From assembly GCA_902363675.1 (NCBI GenBank), contig CABJAV010000007.1, positions 1 through 64,000 of the forward strand: 64,000 bases of DNA, in the 5' to 3' direction. The translations under genes and the position numbers were made by a program. Source of the DNA: Lachnospiraceae bacterium. Lineage in GTDB: Bacteria > Bacillota > Clostridia > Lachnospirales > Lachnospiraceae. The notes under the pieces were generated by a model. It was not told the DNA's origin, did no database searches, and saw nothing but the letters and a program-made list of their open reading frames with translations. Below are positions 6,623 through 15,389 of this stretch, in pieces; position 1 is the first letter of the stretch, and each line of letters begins with the position of its first letter.

Positions 6623-8905
6623 ATGGAGAAAATATACATGGCTTTATTATTTCTAATGATAGTACCGATGTTGATTTGCATAAAATACGCCCGAAAAATA
6701 AAAAGTGATGTAGCATCTTCTATTGTGAAATGTCTTATTTTTGCAATTGTTACGATACTTAGCAATGGGTTGTTTGTAGTTTCACAAAGCATAACATTTT
6801 CTTATTTTATGCAGGCGCTCTATCTGTTTTCCTTTGATATGTTGTTTATATATGTATTGCAGTATGCCCAGCAGTATACACAGGTATTTAATGAAGTTTC
6901 ACCGTTTCGGACAGGGTGCTTTCTCGTTGCATATCTGGACGGACTTCAGTTGGTTTTAAATGTGTTTTTCCATAATGTATTTACATTAAAAACAGTACAT
7001 TATATGGGATTGCAAATGTATCAGGTAGATACGGAAACCGCTTTTTATTACGTTCACTATGCGTTTGTCTATTGTCTGATGTTCTGTATTATTGCGTCAT
7101 TTACAATAAAGATCATTCATATTCCATATTTTTACCGCAAAAAATATTTTCCGATTCTTGTGGTAACATGTGTGATCGTAATTATAAATTTTATGTGCAG
7201 TGCATTGCAATTCCCGATAGATATGTCACTTCCGTTTCTGGTATGTGCAGCAATACTGATCTGTTATCTGACATTGTATCGCTCACCGAGTGAACTTATA
7301 GACAAAACGCTGTCGATTGTCGTGACGGAAATGAATAATGCGGTGATCTGTTTTGACATCAATGATGAATGTGTGTATGCCAATGAGCGGGCATTGAACA
7401 TATTCCGTACTGCTTCAAGTTCGGAATCTATGCTGTCAGAGTATGTGCATGGATGGATGAAAGAACACGATATTGCTGACAGGGATTCGTTTGAATGGAG
7501 TGAACAGAAAAACATCGACAATGAGACCTATTATTTTGATATTGAATATAGAAAATTATTTGATAAAAAGAACGAATATATAGGATTTTTCTTAAATCTT
7601 ATTGATAACACAGAGAAACATTCCGCATTTGAAAAGGAACGATATCTTGCAACACATGACAGTCTTACTGGACTATATAATAAAAACTATTTTTCTGTAA
7701 AAGCGGCTGAAATTTTAAAAGCGAATCCAGATGAAGAATGGTTGCTTCTTAGTTCGAACATCAAAGATTTTAAATTGATCAATGATCTTTTGGGACTGGA
7801 AAAGGGAAACGAAGTTTTGAAGATGGAAGCAGATCTGTTGAAAGAACAATGCGGTAAAGGTATTGTCTATGGCAGAACCGGAGGGGATAAATTTGCGGTA
7901 TGCATTCCAAAAGCAAGGTTTAGCGAGCAAAAGTTTATGAATGCCGTGCGGACAATGGGGCAAGCATTTAATAACGACTTGTATCATCTTCACATCTATA
8001 TCGGTGTTTATGAAATCACTGACAGAAATGAAGATATCTCCGTCATGTGTGACAAAGCCAATCTTGCGATAAAGACACTCAATGAAAACTATGACAAATC
8101 GATTGCCTATTACAACGATACGATATTGAATAATACCATTGAAGAAAAGCAGCTTGTGGGTGACTTTGATAATGCACTTGCTGAAAAACAGTTCTGTATG
8201 TATCTGCAGCCACAGACAACTTCAGAAGGCAAAGTGCTGGGGGCGGAGGCACTTGTCCGGTGGCAACATCCAAAACGTGGGCTGATCTTTCCGGGTGACT
8301 TTATAGAAGTCTTTGAAAAAACAGGGTTAATCTACAGGCTTGACAAGTTTGTATGGGAACTTGCTGTACAAAAACTTGCGGAGTGGCAGAAAAATGGAAG
8401 GGATGATCTGTATATATCCGTAAATATTTCCACAAAAGATTTTTACTATATGGATGTATACAAGACGATTACAAATCTTGTAGAAAAATATGAAATCATT
8501 CCATCTACATTGAAACTGGAGATTACGGAAACAGCACTCATGACTGGAACAGCCGATGAATTTGAAAGAATTGAAAGGTTCAGAAAATATGGTTTTCAAG
8601 TTGAAATTGATGATTTTGGAAGCGGTTATTCTTCGTTCAATACATTAAAAGATATGGATGTTGATGTACTGAAAATAGATATGGGCTTTTTAAGGACAAC
8701 CAAACCGGAACGTGTTGAAAAAAGCATGTCTATTATAAATACAATCATAGCGCTTACCCGGACGCTTGGTCTTTCGGTTGTCACAGAAGGTGTTGAGACG
8801 AAGGAGCAGGTGGATAAACTGACACAGATGGGATGCGGAGTCTATCAGGGATATTATTTCTCGAAACCGATTCCGGTAAGTCAGTTTGAGGAAACATACA
8901 TGTAA
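6623..8905 (+). CDS. Membrane GGDEF-EAL protein, probable c-di-GMP phosphodiesterase
   Basis: A 760-residue protein. The N-terminal 220 residues hold about seven membrane segments like histidine-kinase 7TM sensors. A PAS-like stretch (about 225-340), a GGDEF domain and an EAL domain follow. The GGDEF signature is GGDKF (RTGGDKFAVCIP), so cyclase activity is probably lost and the domain may only bind GTP. The EAL half keeps its catalytic set: AEALVRW, NIST, EITET, IDDFGSGYSS, KID, VTEGVE and the final YQGYYFSKP. It should degrade c-di-GMP to pGpG. The ATG at 6623 is preferred because GGAGG sits 11 bases upstream; ATG at 6605 overlaps that site. Confidence 0.88.
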   Translation: MEKIYMALLFLMIVPMLICIKYARKIKSDVASSIVKCLIFAIVTILSNGLFVVSQSITFSYFMQALYLFSFDMLFIYVLQYAQQYTQVFNEVSPFRTGCFLVAYLDGLQLVLNVFFHNVFTLKTVHYMGLQMYQVDTETAFYYVHYAFVYCLMFCIIASFTIKIIHIPYFYRKKYFPILVVTCVIVIINFMCSALQFPIDMSLPFLVCAAILICYLTLYRSPSELIDKTLSIVVTEMNNAVICFDINDECVYANERALNIFRTASSSESMLSEYVHGWMKEHDIADRDSFEWSEQKNIDNETYYFDIEYRKLFDKKNEYIGFFLNLIDNTEKHSAFEKERYLATHDSLTGLYNKNYFSVKAAEILKANPDEEWLLLSSNIKDFKLINDLLGLEKGNEVLKMEADLLKEQCGKGIVYGRTGGDKFAVCIPKARFSEQKFMNAVRTMGQAFNNDLYHLHIYIGVYEITDRNEDISVMCDKANLAIKTLNENYDKSIAYYNDTILNNTIEEKQLVGDFDNALAEKQFCMYLQPQTTSEGKVLGAEALVRWQHPKRGLIFPGDFIEVFEKTGLIYRLDKFVWELAVQKLAEWQKNGRDDLYISVNISTKDFYYMDVYKTITNLVEKYEIIPSTLKLEITETALMTGTADEFERIERFRKYGFQVEIDDFGSGYSSFNTLKDMDVDVLKIDMGFLRTTKPERVEKSMSIINTIIALTRTLGLSVVTEGVETKEQVDKLTQMGCGVYQGYYFSKPIPVSQFEETYM

Positions 8906-8959
8906 AAATGCACTTTGAATGGTGGTCGGATTTCGACCACCATTCAAAGTGCATTTTTA
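8903..8959 (+). terminator. Long perfect hairpin terminator at the stop codon
   Basis: Two perfectly complementary 26-base arms (8903-8928 and 8934-8959) flank a 5-base loop. The left arm includes the TAA stop of the EAL gene. An A run on the left and T run on the right allow termination in both directions. Confidence 0.85.
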
Positions 8960-9017
8960 CACTAACTTTAATAGCTACTGTTTTATGTGATTTTTAGAGC
9001 TTTACACTTACCTTTAT

Positions 9018-9206
9018 TTACAGAGAATGAAGGTGGAGTTTTTCTTCATCCCAATAAAAACCATAGTCTTTCATCCTGCCGTTTGTACCCTTTACAGCAC
9101 TAAGCGTTAATGTATCACCTTTTACTCTAACACGATAAATATTACAATTAGAAGGTACGTGAGTGTCAAAGTCCGATTTTCCGGGACATTTATCATTTCG
9201 GAAGTG
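9018..9206 (-). pseudogene. C-terminal fragment of an unknown gene
   Basis: On the minus strand a frame opens just after a TAG at 9207-9209 and runs to TAA at 9018-9020. It reads like the end of a real protein (VKGDTLTLSAVKGTNG, then DYGFYWDEEKLHLHSL). There is no start codon with a ribosome site, so only a tail is left. The family is not recognised; a secreted or lipoprotein origin is a guess. It lies tail-to-tail with the EAL gene and shares its bidirectional hairpin. Confidence 0.4.
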
Positions 9207-9229
9207 CTACAATAGAGAACGAAAAGAAA

Positions 9230-9571
9230 TTTCCGGCAAAGATCGCACCGGCATACAATCTGCCATGTGATTATGTCATCCACACCGTCGGCCCGATCGT
9301 ACGTGGAAAACTTACGAAAGAACATGAAAGGTTGTTGAAATCGTGTTACGAATCCTGTCTGAAAATTGCAGATGAATATAAGAAAAACTATGATTCGGAC
9401 ATAAAAGTAGTTTATAATGTTTTTAAGGAAGAAGATGAAGAACTTTATGAACTAGTAAAGAACAAGGACTATTTTGTGCTTACGACAAATGTGGATCACT
9501 GTTTTCAGAAAGCAGGTTTTGAGAAAAACTGTAAGATTCTGTTTCTGGAATTGGGTGTGGTGGAGATCTGA
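9230..9571 (+). pseudogene. Collapsed macrodomain / SirTM sirtuin remnant
   Basis: The frame begins with the middle of a macrodomain (PAYNLPCDYVIHTVGPIVRG, then LLKSCYESCLKIADEY). It then passes straight into sirtuin sequence (FVLTTNVDHCFQKAGF). It ends in a broken version of the sirtuin tail, where LFLELGV would continue GGD if one base were added at about 9561. Intact relatives are two genes: a zinc macrodomain ADP-ribosyl hydrolase and a SirTM mono-ADP-ribosyltransferase, adjacent in many Firmicutes. Large deletions removed most of both. No product activity is expected. Confidence 0.7.
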
Positions 9572-9614
9572 ATAGTTAGAGAGCAACAATGATTTATAGA
9601 TATGAGAGGTATCA

Positions 9615-10502
9615 ATGCGTAATTTTATTATAGAGCAATTTTATAAACAGCGGAGTGATTTTGAAAAATCATGTGTAGAGCGGGAGCAAAAATACCCATT
9701 ACCGGATGGGGTAAAGTGCACGGAAAATATAGCTTATGCAGCAGATGACAAAGAACATCGTCTGGATGTATATCGTCCGGAATCTATGAAGGGAAAGGTT
9801 CTTCCTATTGTCATCAATGTGCATGGAGGCGGTCTGCTTCTTGGAAATAAGGAGTTTAACAGGGGCTTTTGTGCATTGCTCTGCAAAAAAGGTTTCCTCG
9901 TATACAGCATGGAATATCGTCTGGTACCGGACTGCAAAATCTTTGACCAGTTCCGGGATGTATTTTCTGCGATGAATTTCGTAAAAGAACATGCAGTAGA
10001 AGACGGGGGCGATTTATCCCATGTATACATGGTGGGCGACAGTGGTGGAGCCTGTCTGATTACCTATACGAATGCAATACAGAATAACAGAAAAATTGCT
10101 CAGGCAGCGGGTGTCCGTCCCTCAAATCTGAAAGTGAATGCCCTTGGATTGATCAGTGGCATGTTTTATACTGCAAAATTTGACAAAATTGGAATGTTTC
10201 TTCCGAAGTATCTGTACGGTAAAAATTATAAGAATACATCATTTTGTAAATATGTGAATCCCGAAAATCCCGAACTGATTGAGGCGCTTGCTCCGGCATG
10301 GCTTGTAACAAGTCACGATGACTACCTGAGAAACTATACGATCCATTTTGAAAAAGCATTGGAGCGTGCCATGAAAGAACATGAGCTGGTGGATTTCCCC
10401 AAAAATAAAAAACTTACACATGCATTCAGTGTATTTGAGCCATTTCTTCCGGAAAGCGGTGCAGTGATTGATATGCTTGTTAAATATTTAAGACAGTTCT
10501 GA
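9615..10502 (+). CDS. Alpha/beta-hydrolase esterase (HSL type)
   Basis: A 295-residue cytoplasmic serine esterase/lipase of the hormone-sensitive-lipase family. The oxyanion motif HGGG is near residue 70. The nucleophile is in GDSGG (Ser143), with Asp235 in SHDD and His269 in THAFS, so the triad is complete. It probably cleaves short-chain or acetylated esters; the substrate is unknown. The ATG follows a GAGAGG site. The next reading frame begins 20 bp after its stop. Confidence 0.85.
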   Translation: MRNFIIEQFYKQRSDFEKSCVEREQKYPLPDGVKCTENIAYAADDKEHRLDVYRPESMKGKVLPIVINVHGGGLLLGNKEFNRGFCALLCKKGFLVYSMEYRLVPDCKIFDQFRDVFSAMNFVKEHAVEDGGDLSHVYMVGDSGGACLITYTNAIQNNRKIAQAAGVRPSNLKVNALGLISGMFYTAKFDKIGMFLPKYLYGKNYKNTSFCKYVNPENPELIEALAPAWLVTSHDDYLRNYTIHFEKALERAMKEHELVDFPKNKKLTHAFSVFEPFLPESGAVIDMLVKYLRQF

Positions 10503-10522
10503 GTTCGTGTTTACATGGAATT

Positions 10523-10762
10523 GTGATATTATTGTTGGTATGTGTTTTGGCAGTTGCGGTTGCCGGCTTTGCAGGAGCGTATCTGGCATATGAAATTATC
10601 AGCCGCATTCCGGTGCTGCGGTGGCTGATCTGTGGAATGGGAGGAAAGATCTTTGATATCAAACCGGGAGATAATTTGCTTGTACTTGGCGATGAAGGAC
10701 AGGGACTTGCAATTATGAAGGAACAGGGATTGCTTGATATGTTAAAAGCAATTCGATCATAA
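10523..10762 (+). CDS. Small single-pass membrane protein, unknown
   Basis: A 79-residue frame starting at GTG. Residues 1-25 form one hydrophobic helix; the rest is soluble and ends DMLKAIRS. There is no obvious Shine-Dalgarno, and it sits close behind the esterase gene, so it may be a remnant of a longer protein. The family is not recognised. The soluble part contains IKPGDNLLVLGDEGQG, which looks like a structured domain edge. Confidence 0.4.
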   Translation: MILLLVCVLAVAVAGFAGAYLAYEIISRIPVLRWLICGMGGKIFDIKPGDNLLVLGDEGQGLAIMKEQGLLDMLKAIRS

Positions 10763-10790
10763 AAACGTCTACAAAGAAAAGGTATGTTTA

Positions 10791-10820
10791 TTGACAGTAA
10801 AGGGGGGATGATGTTACACT
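10791..10820 (+). promoter_or_regulatory. Sigma-A promoter of the zinc-ribbon gene
   Basis: TTGACA at 10791-10796 and TACACT at 10815-10820 with an 18-base spacer, 36 bp before the ATG. Confidence 0.7.
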
Positions 10821-10855
10821 AATTAAAATGTTTATCATATGAAAAGGAGAAAAAT

Positions 10856-11434
10856 ATGGACAACACAAATAACAATGCAGAGGTATTCTGCGCAAATTGT
10901 GGAGCAAAGATGCCGGCAGGTACCAAGTTTTGTATATCTTGCGGTAAGCCGGTAGGTGGACCGGCAGCACCTAATCCAAATATGACACAGCAGACAGCAT
11001 ATGCGACACAGGCAGCGCCTATGCCGAAGACAAAGATTGGCATTACAGTTGGATTATTTGCAGCAGCAATTTATTTCGCAGCAATTTTTGGAGGATATGT
11101 TCCGGTACTTTTACTGGGAGGATATGCTTTAATTGCAGAAAAAGATGCGTGGCTTAAGCGTGTTTCAATTAAGGCAGTTGCAATTTTGATGATGTTTTCA
11201 TTTGTTGTTACTGTGATTGGATTGATTCCGGATGCACTTGCGTGGATTGCTTCTTTTGCATATCTGTTTGAAGGAATTTTCAGTTATGACAAGGTAAGCC
11301 AGGTGATTGATTTGATTACAAATCTGATTGACATTTTCAGAACCTGCTTATTCTTAGTGTTAGGAGTAAATGCATTGAAGATGAGAGATGTATCAATCGG
11401 ATTTATTGACAATATGATTAACAGAAATCTGTAA
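10856..11434 (+). CDS. Zinc-ribbon membrane protein
   Basis: A 192-residue protein with an N-terminal zinc ribbon (CANCG at about residue 12 and CISCG at about 29), a Pro/Ala/Gln linker, and then three to four hydrophobic helices (residues 65-180). This architecture is common in Firmicutes and has no assigned reaction. The ATG follows AAAGGAG. It has its own promoter upstream and a strong terminator downstream, so it is a single-gene unit. Confidence 0.8.
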   Translation: MDNTNNNAEVFCANCGAKMPAGTKFCISCGKPVGGPAAPNPNMTQQTAYATQAAPMPKTKIGITVGLFAAAIYFAAIFGGYVPVLLLGGYALIAEKDAWLKRVSIKAVAILMMFSFVVTVIGLIPDALAWIASFAYLFEGIFSYDKVSQVIDLITNLIDIFRTCLFLVLGVNALKMRDVSIGFIDNMINRNL

Positions 11435-11442
11435 AATATCAG

Positions 11443-11478
11443 TTCCCATACTCGGGTGTGAGTATGGGAATTTTTTTT
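11443..11478 (+). terminator. Rho-independent terminator
   Basis: TTCCCATACT pairs with AGTATGGGAA around an 8-base loop, followed by eight T. Confidence 0.9.
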
Positions 11479-11732
11479 ATGGAAAATGCAGCAATCATAA
11501 ACTGGTACTGCAGATGCAAAAGATCATGGTTGATTTCGGAAGTCAGCGTGACACCATGAGCAGTCAGCATGTAAGACATGCGATTGGCAAAATAATAAGA
11601 GGAAGCAATCGCAGCGCTGAGTGTAAATAAAATAAAAATTCCCCATGGAAATGCTCCTTTGTTACTTGCTATTGTTAGATGTATTATGTCATGCTAAAAT
11701 GAAATCGTCAAGGAAGACAGAAAGGAATTAGT
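11479..11732. other. Gene-poor interval with a possible minus-strand remnant
   Basis: No plus-strand gene is seen. On the minus strand a frame of about 75 codons (about 11664 down to 11439) reads like a membrane peptide followed by a soluble segment (HGVTLTSEINHDLLHLQYQ). It has no start codon with a ribosome site and runs through the terminator, so it is at best a fragment. AAAGGA at 11721-11726 is the ribosome site of the next gene. Confidence 0.3.
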
Positions 11733-12422
11733 GTGCGAAACAGTATGGAAAATAGTATAGATTATGATGCCGTTGTGTTTGATATGGACGGTGTGATTTT
11801 TGATTCCGAGCGGGCTGTGATGCAGTGCTGGAAAGAGCTTGCAAAAAAATATAATATTCCGGATATTGAACAGGCGGTGCTTTCCTGTACGGGAACAACG
11901 ATGAAACGGACAAGGGAGATTATGCTGGAAACCTACGGAGCCGATTTTCCGTATGATTCTTATGCGAAAGAGTCCTCTGCCATCTACCACAGCAGATATG
12001 ATGGCGGCAGACTTCCAATGAAACCGGGCGTTGTGGAGCTGCTTACCTTTTTAAAAGAAGAAGGGAAAAAAATTGCACTGGCCTCTTCTACACGGAGACA
12101 GACGGTGATAAACCAGCTTAAGGACGCCGGAATTTTAGATTTTTTTGATCAGGTGATCTGCGGAGATATGGTGGAGCGCAGCAAACCGGCACCGGATATT
12201 TTCTTAAAAGCCTGTGAAGAACTTGGGGTGAAGCCGGAACGCGCGTATGCCATCGAGGATTCCTACAACGGAATCCGTGCGGCATATGCGGGAAAACTGC
12301 ATCCGATCATGGTGCCGGATCTGCTGCCGGAAACTGCAGAGATGCAGGAAAAAGCGGAAGTGGTGTTACCGGATCTTTTAGAAGTGATTTCGTATTTAAA
12401 AGGAGACAGCCATGGAATATGA
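11733..12422 (+). CDS. HAD-family phosphatase (beta-phosphoglucomutase-like)
   Basis: A 229-residue haloacid dehalogenase subfamily I hydrolase. Motif I is VVFDMDGVIFDSE (nucleophile Asp in DMD), motif II is ALASST, motif III Lys is in SKPAPD, and motif IV is AIEDSYNG. The inserted helical cap between motifs I and II is present. Substrate is likely a small sugar phosphate or similar; mutase activity cannot be decided. The GTG at 11733 is six bases after AAAGGA; ATG at 11745 is an alternative. Its end overlaps the next gene by 11 bp, indicating coupling. Confidence 0.85.
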   Translation: MRNSMENSIDYDAVVFDMDGVIFDSERAVMQCWKELAKKYNIPDIEQAVLSCTGTTMKRTREIMLETYGADFPYDSYAKESSAIYHSRYDGGRLPMKPGVVELLTFLKEEGKKIALASSTRRQTVINQLKDAGILDFFDQVICGDMVERSKPAPDIFLKACEELGVKPERAYAIEDSYNGIRAAYAGKLHPIMVPDLLPETAEMQEKAEVVLPDLLEVISYLKGDSHGI

Positions 12423-12906
12423 ACACATTGTCCACTCGTTTGAACCGGTGTACGACAAAGATTCCGAAATCCTTATATTAGGAACTCTGCCGTCTGTCAA
12501 ATCAAGAGAAAACAATTTTTATTACGGGCACAAACAGAACCGTTTCTGGAAAGTGCTTGCAACACTTTTAAAGGAGCCGGTCCCGGAGACAATTGAGGAG
12601 AAAAAAGCCATGCTGCTTGCCCACCGGATTGCCCTGTGGGATGTGATCCAAAGTTGTGACATCAAAGGCTCGAGCGACAGCAGTATTAAAAATGTACAGC
12701 CAACGGACATTGGCATGATTCTGGAAAAAACGAACATGACACAGATTTATGCAAACGGAAACAAGGCAGGGCAGCTTTATAAAAGGTACCAGTTTCCGAT
12801 TACTGGAATCGAAGCGACAGTGCTTCCGTCCACAAGCCCCGCCAATGCCGCATGGTCGCTTGCGCGGTTGTGTGAGGCATGGAAGACGATTCTTCATGAC
12901 CTGTAG
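12412..12906 (+). CDS. DNA-deoxyinosine (hypoxanthine) glycosylase, UDG family 6
   Basis: A 164-residue base-excision enzyme that removes hypoxanthine from deaminated adenine in DNA. It shows the family start HSFEPVYDKDSEILILGTLPS, then YYGHKQNRFWKVL, ALWDVIQSCDIKGSSDSSI and the closing LPSTSPANA loop. AAAAGGAG lies inside the end of the HAD gene. A hairpin terminator follows. Confidence 0.88.
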   Translation: MEYEHIVHSFEPVYDKDSEILILGTLPSVKSRENNFYYGHKQNRFWKVLATLLKEPVPETIEEKKAMLLAHRIALWDVIQSCDIKGSSDSSIKNVQPTDIGMILEKTNMTQIYANGNKAGQLYKRYQFPITGIEATVLPSTSPANAAWSLARLCEAWKTILHDL

Positions 12907-12930
12907 CAAAGAGTGGTAGTGGTGCGTAGT

Positions 12931-12989
12931 TAAAAAAGAGGCATTTATACACATAATAAGCGTTTATGTGTATGAGTGTCTCTTTTTTT
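12931..12989 (+). terminator. Bidirectional-type hairpin terminator
   Basis: AAAAAGAGGCATTTATACACATAA-like left arm pairs imperfectly with a TTTATGTGTATGAGTGTCTC right arm and ends in seven T. It lies only 44 bp before the PTS gene. Confidence 0.8.
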
Positions 12990-13033
12990 GTACAAAATAG
13001 TGGCAGTGACAAACTCAAAAAGGGGTAAGGAAA

Positions 13034-15136
13034 ATGAAAGACAAAATTTTTGGTGTTCTGCAGCGCGTCGGCAGAAGCTTTATGCTTCCGATCGCAATTC
13101 TTCCGGTTGCCGGGCTGCTGCTTGGAATCGGAAGTTCGTTTACGAACGCTACCACGATTGAAACGTATGGACTTACAGCAATTCTCGGAGAGGGAACGCT
13201 ATTGCATGCCCTGCTTACGATCATGAGCAGAGTCGGAAGTGCGGTGTTTGATAACCTGCCGCTCATCTTTGCCATCGGTGTTGCGATCGGTATGGCAAAG
13301 AAGGAAAAGGAAGTATCCGCACTGTCTGCGGTGATCGCATATTTTGTTATGAATACAGCGATCAACGCCATGCTGACGTTAAATGGCAGGATCTTAGATG
13401 ACGGATCAATCGCAAAAGATGTACTAGAAGGAACGATTACTTCCGTCTGTGGTATCCAGTCCCTGCAGATGGGCGTGTTTGGTGGTATTATTGTAGGGCT
13501 TGGTGTGGCAGCTCTGCACAATAAGTTTTACCGCATCCAGCTTCCGAATGCACTGTCATTCTTTGGAGGTACACGGTTTGTACCAATCATTTCCACAATT
13601 GTATACATGTTTATCGGCATTTTGATGTATTTCATCTGGCCTGCCGTACAAAACGGTATCTATGCGCTGGGCGGTCTCGTGACAGGTTCCGGCTATGTGG
13701 GAACCCTGATCTTCGGATTGATCAAGCGTGTGCTGATTCCGTTTGGTCTGCATCACGTATTTTATATGCCATTCTGGCAGACAGCAGTGGGCGGCACAGC
13801 GGAAGTTGCCGGACAGATGGTACAGGGTGGACAGAATATTTTCTTTGCCCAGCTTGCAGATTCTGCAAATATCACACATTTCAGCGCAGATGCCACCCGG
13901 TATTTCTCCGGTGAGTTTATCTTTATGATCTTTGGTCTTCCGGGAGCAGCACTTGCCATGTATCAATGTGCAAAACCGGAGAAAAAGAAAGCGGCAGGCG
14001 GACTGTTACTGTCTGCAGCACTTGCCTGCATGGCAACCGGTATCACAGAGCCTCTGGAATTTTCTTTCCTGTTTGTGGCTCCGGCACTCTTTGCCGTACA
14101 GGTCGTTCTTGCGGGATCGGCTTACATGATCGCGCACATGTTAAATATTGCAGTAGGACTTACGTTTTCCGGCGGATTTTTGGATTTCTTCCTGTTTGGT
14201 ATTTTGCAGGGAAATGCAAAGACAAGCTGGGTACGCGTGATCCCGGTCGGCATTATTTATTTCTTCCTATACTACTTTATCTTTAAGTTTATGATCAAAA
14301 AGTTTAACTTTAAGACACCGGGGCGGGAAGACGATGATACAGAAACCAAACTGTATACAAAGGCAGATGTGAATGCAAAAAAAGAAGCAGGAAAAGAAAC
14401 CCGGGCAGCAGGTCCGGAGGATGAGGTAAGTGCCGCAATCACCAGAGGACTCGGCGGAAAGAAAAATATTTCGGATGTAGACTGCTGTGCGACAAGACTG
14501 CGCTGCACAGTAATTGAAGTGGACAGAGTTGATGATGCACTGTTAAAGGCAACCGGAGCTACCGGAGTCGTGCACAAAGGAAACGGTGTGCAGGTCATCT
14601 ACGGACCGAATGTCACCGTGATCAAATCCAATCTGGAAGATTATCTGGAAACGGCGGAGGATACATTTGCGGAGCATGAGCGCATTGTAATTTCCAGTCC
14701 AATCACCGGAAATGCGGCAGATCTTGCGACAGCACCAGACGATGCATTTGCACAGAAGATGATGGGGGACGGCGCAGTCGTCACACCGGAGGATGCCTAT
14801 GTGTGTGCACCGGAAGACGGCGAGGTTGCATTTGTGTTTGATACAAAGCATGCGATCGGTTTTGTGACAGACAGCGGTGTGAGCCTTTTGATCCATGTGG
14901 GAATCGATACCGTAAAATTAAACGGAGAAGGTTTTGAAGCGCTGGTGGAAACCGGGCAGATGGTGAAAAAGGGCGATCCGATGCTAAAACTTGATCTGGA
15001 GTATCTGAATGCCAACGCACCGTCCATGGTTTCCCCGATTCTGTGTACGGAACTTGAGGGAAATCAGAGCATCCGGCTCATTGCAGACGGCGCGGTAAAA
15101 GCAGGCGATCCGCTGTTTGAGATTGAGATAAAATAA
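13034..15136 (+). CDS. PTS permease, glucose family, EIICBA
   Basis: A 700-residue membrane sugar transporter-phosphotransferase. Residues 1-430 are EIIC with about ten membrane segments and the GITEPLEFSF signature. EIIB (about 455-535) has the phosphocysteine in DCCATRLR (Cys485). EIIA (about 555-700) has the phosphohistidine in LIHVGIDT (His621). Phosphate passes HPr to EIIA to EIIB to sugar. The family covers glucose, N-acetylglucosamine and some glucosides; the exact sugar cannot be decided. The ATG follows GGGGTAAGG. I do not see a BglG/LicT-type antiterminator target, and no clear promoter in the 44 bp after the upstream hairpin. Confidence 0.88.
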   Translation: MKDKIFGVLQRVGRSFMLPIAILPVAGLLLGIGSSFTNATTIETYGLTAILGEGTLLHALLTIMSRVGSAVFDNLPLIFAIGVAIGMAKKEKEVSALSAVIAYFVMNTAINAMLTLNGRILDDGSIAKDVLEGTITSVCGIQSLQMGVFGGIIVGLGVAALHNKFYRIQLPNALSFFGGTRFVPIISTIVYMFIGILMYFIWPAVQNGIYALGGLVTGSGYVGTLIFGLIKRVLIPFGLHHVFYMPFWQTAVGGTAEVAGQMVQGGQNIFFAQLADSANITHFSADATRYFSGEFIFMIFGLPGAALAMYQCAKPEKKKAAGGLLLSAALACMATGITEPLEFSFLFVAPALFAVQVVLAGSAYMIAHMLNIAVGLTFSGGFLDFFLFGILQGNAKTSWVRVIPVGIIYFFLYYFIFKFMIKKFNFKTPGREDDDTETKLYTKADVNAKKEAGKETRAAGPEDEVSAAITRGLGGKKNISDVDCCATRLRCTVIEVDRVDDALLKATGATGVVHKGNGVQVIYGPNVTVIKSNLEDYLETAEDTFAEHERIVISSPITGNAADLATAPDDAFAQKMMGDGAVVTPEDAYVCAPEDGEVAFVFDTKHAIGFVTDSGVSLLIHVGIDTVKLNGEGFEALVETGQMVKKGDPMLKLDLEYLNANAPSMVSPILCTELEGNQSIRLIADGAVKAGDPLFEIEIK

Positions 15137-15232
15137 CAGTTCGGATTAATCGAGAAGATCGGTGACTGCGTGCGCCCGAGCAATATTACAAGCGCGATCT
15201 ATATGGGATATCATGCAGGATTAGACGCATAA
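15137..15232 (+). pseudogene. C-terminal scrap of an enoate-reductase-like flavoprotein
   Basis: Directly after the PTS stop, an open stretch of 31 codons reads IEKIGDCVRPSNITSAIYMG and ends AGLDA at TAA. GDCxxPxxIxxAxxxGYxAG is the FAD-binding tail of 2,4-dienoyl-CoA reductase/enoate reductase proteins (FldZ/BaiCD type). No start exists, so only the last 31 residues of a gene remain. Confidence 0.55.
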
Positions 15233-15245
15233 AAGGTTTGATTTT

Positions 15246-15284
15246 AAGAAGTCATTTTCGTAAAAGAAGGTGGCTTCTTTTTTT
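15246..15284 (+). terminator. Rho-independent terminator
   Basis: AGAAGTCA at 15247-15254 pairs with TGGCTTCT at 15271-15278 (one G-T pair), followed by a run of T. Confidence 0.65.
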
Positions 15285-15389
15285 CCTGTATGCAGAGTGC
15301 AGTGGAAAGTTGAAGTGAAAAAATGTAGTCGGACATTCGAAAACATGATATAGTAGGCATAGATTTGTTATAAGACAGATGAGGCAATC

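Noticed and set aside
12931..13033. A LicT/GlcT-type antitermination site before the PTS gene
   Set aside because: The hairpin there is a plain terminator for the upstream glycosylase gene; no ribonucleic antiterminator sequence or regulator gene is visible.
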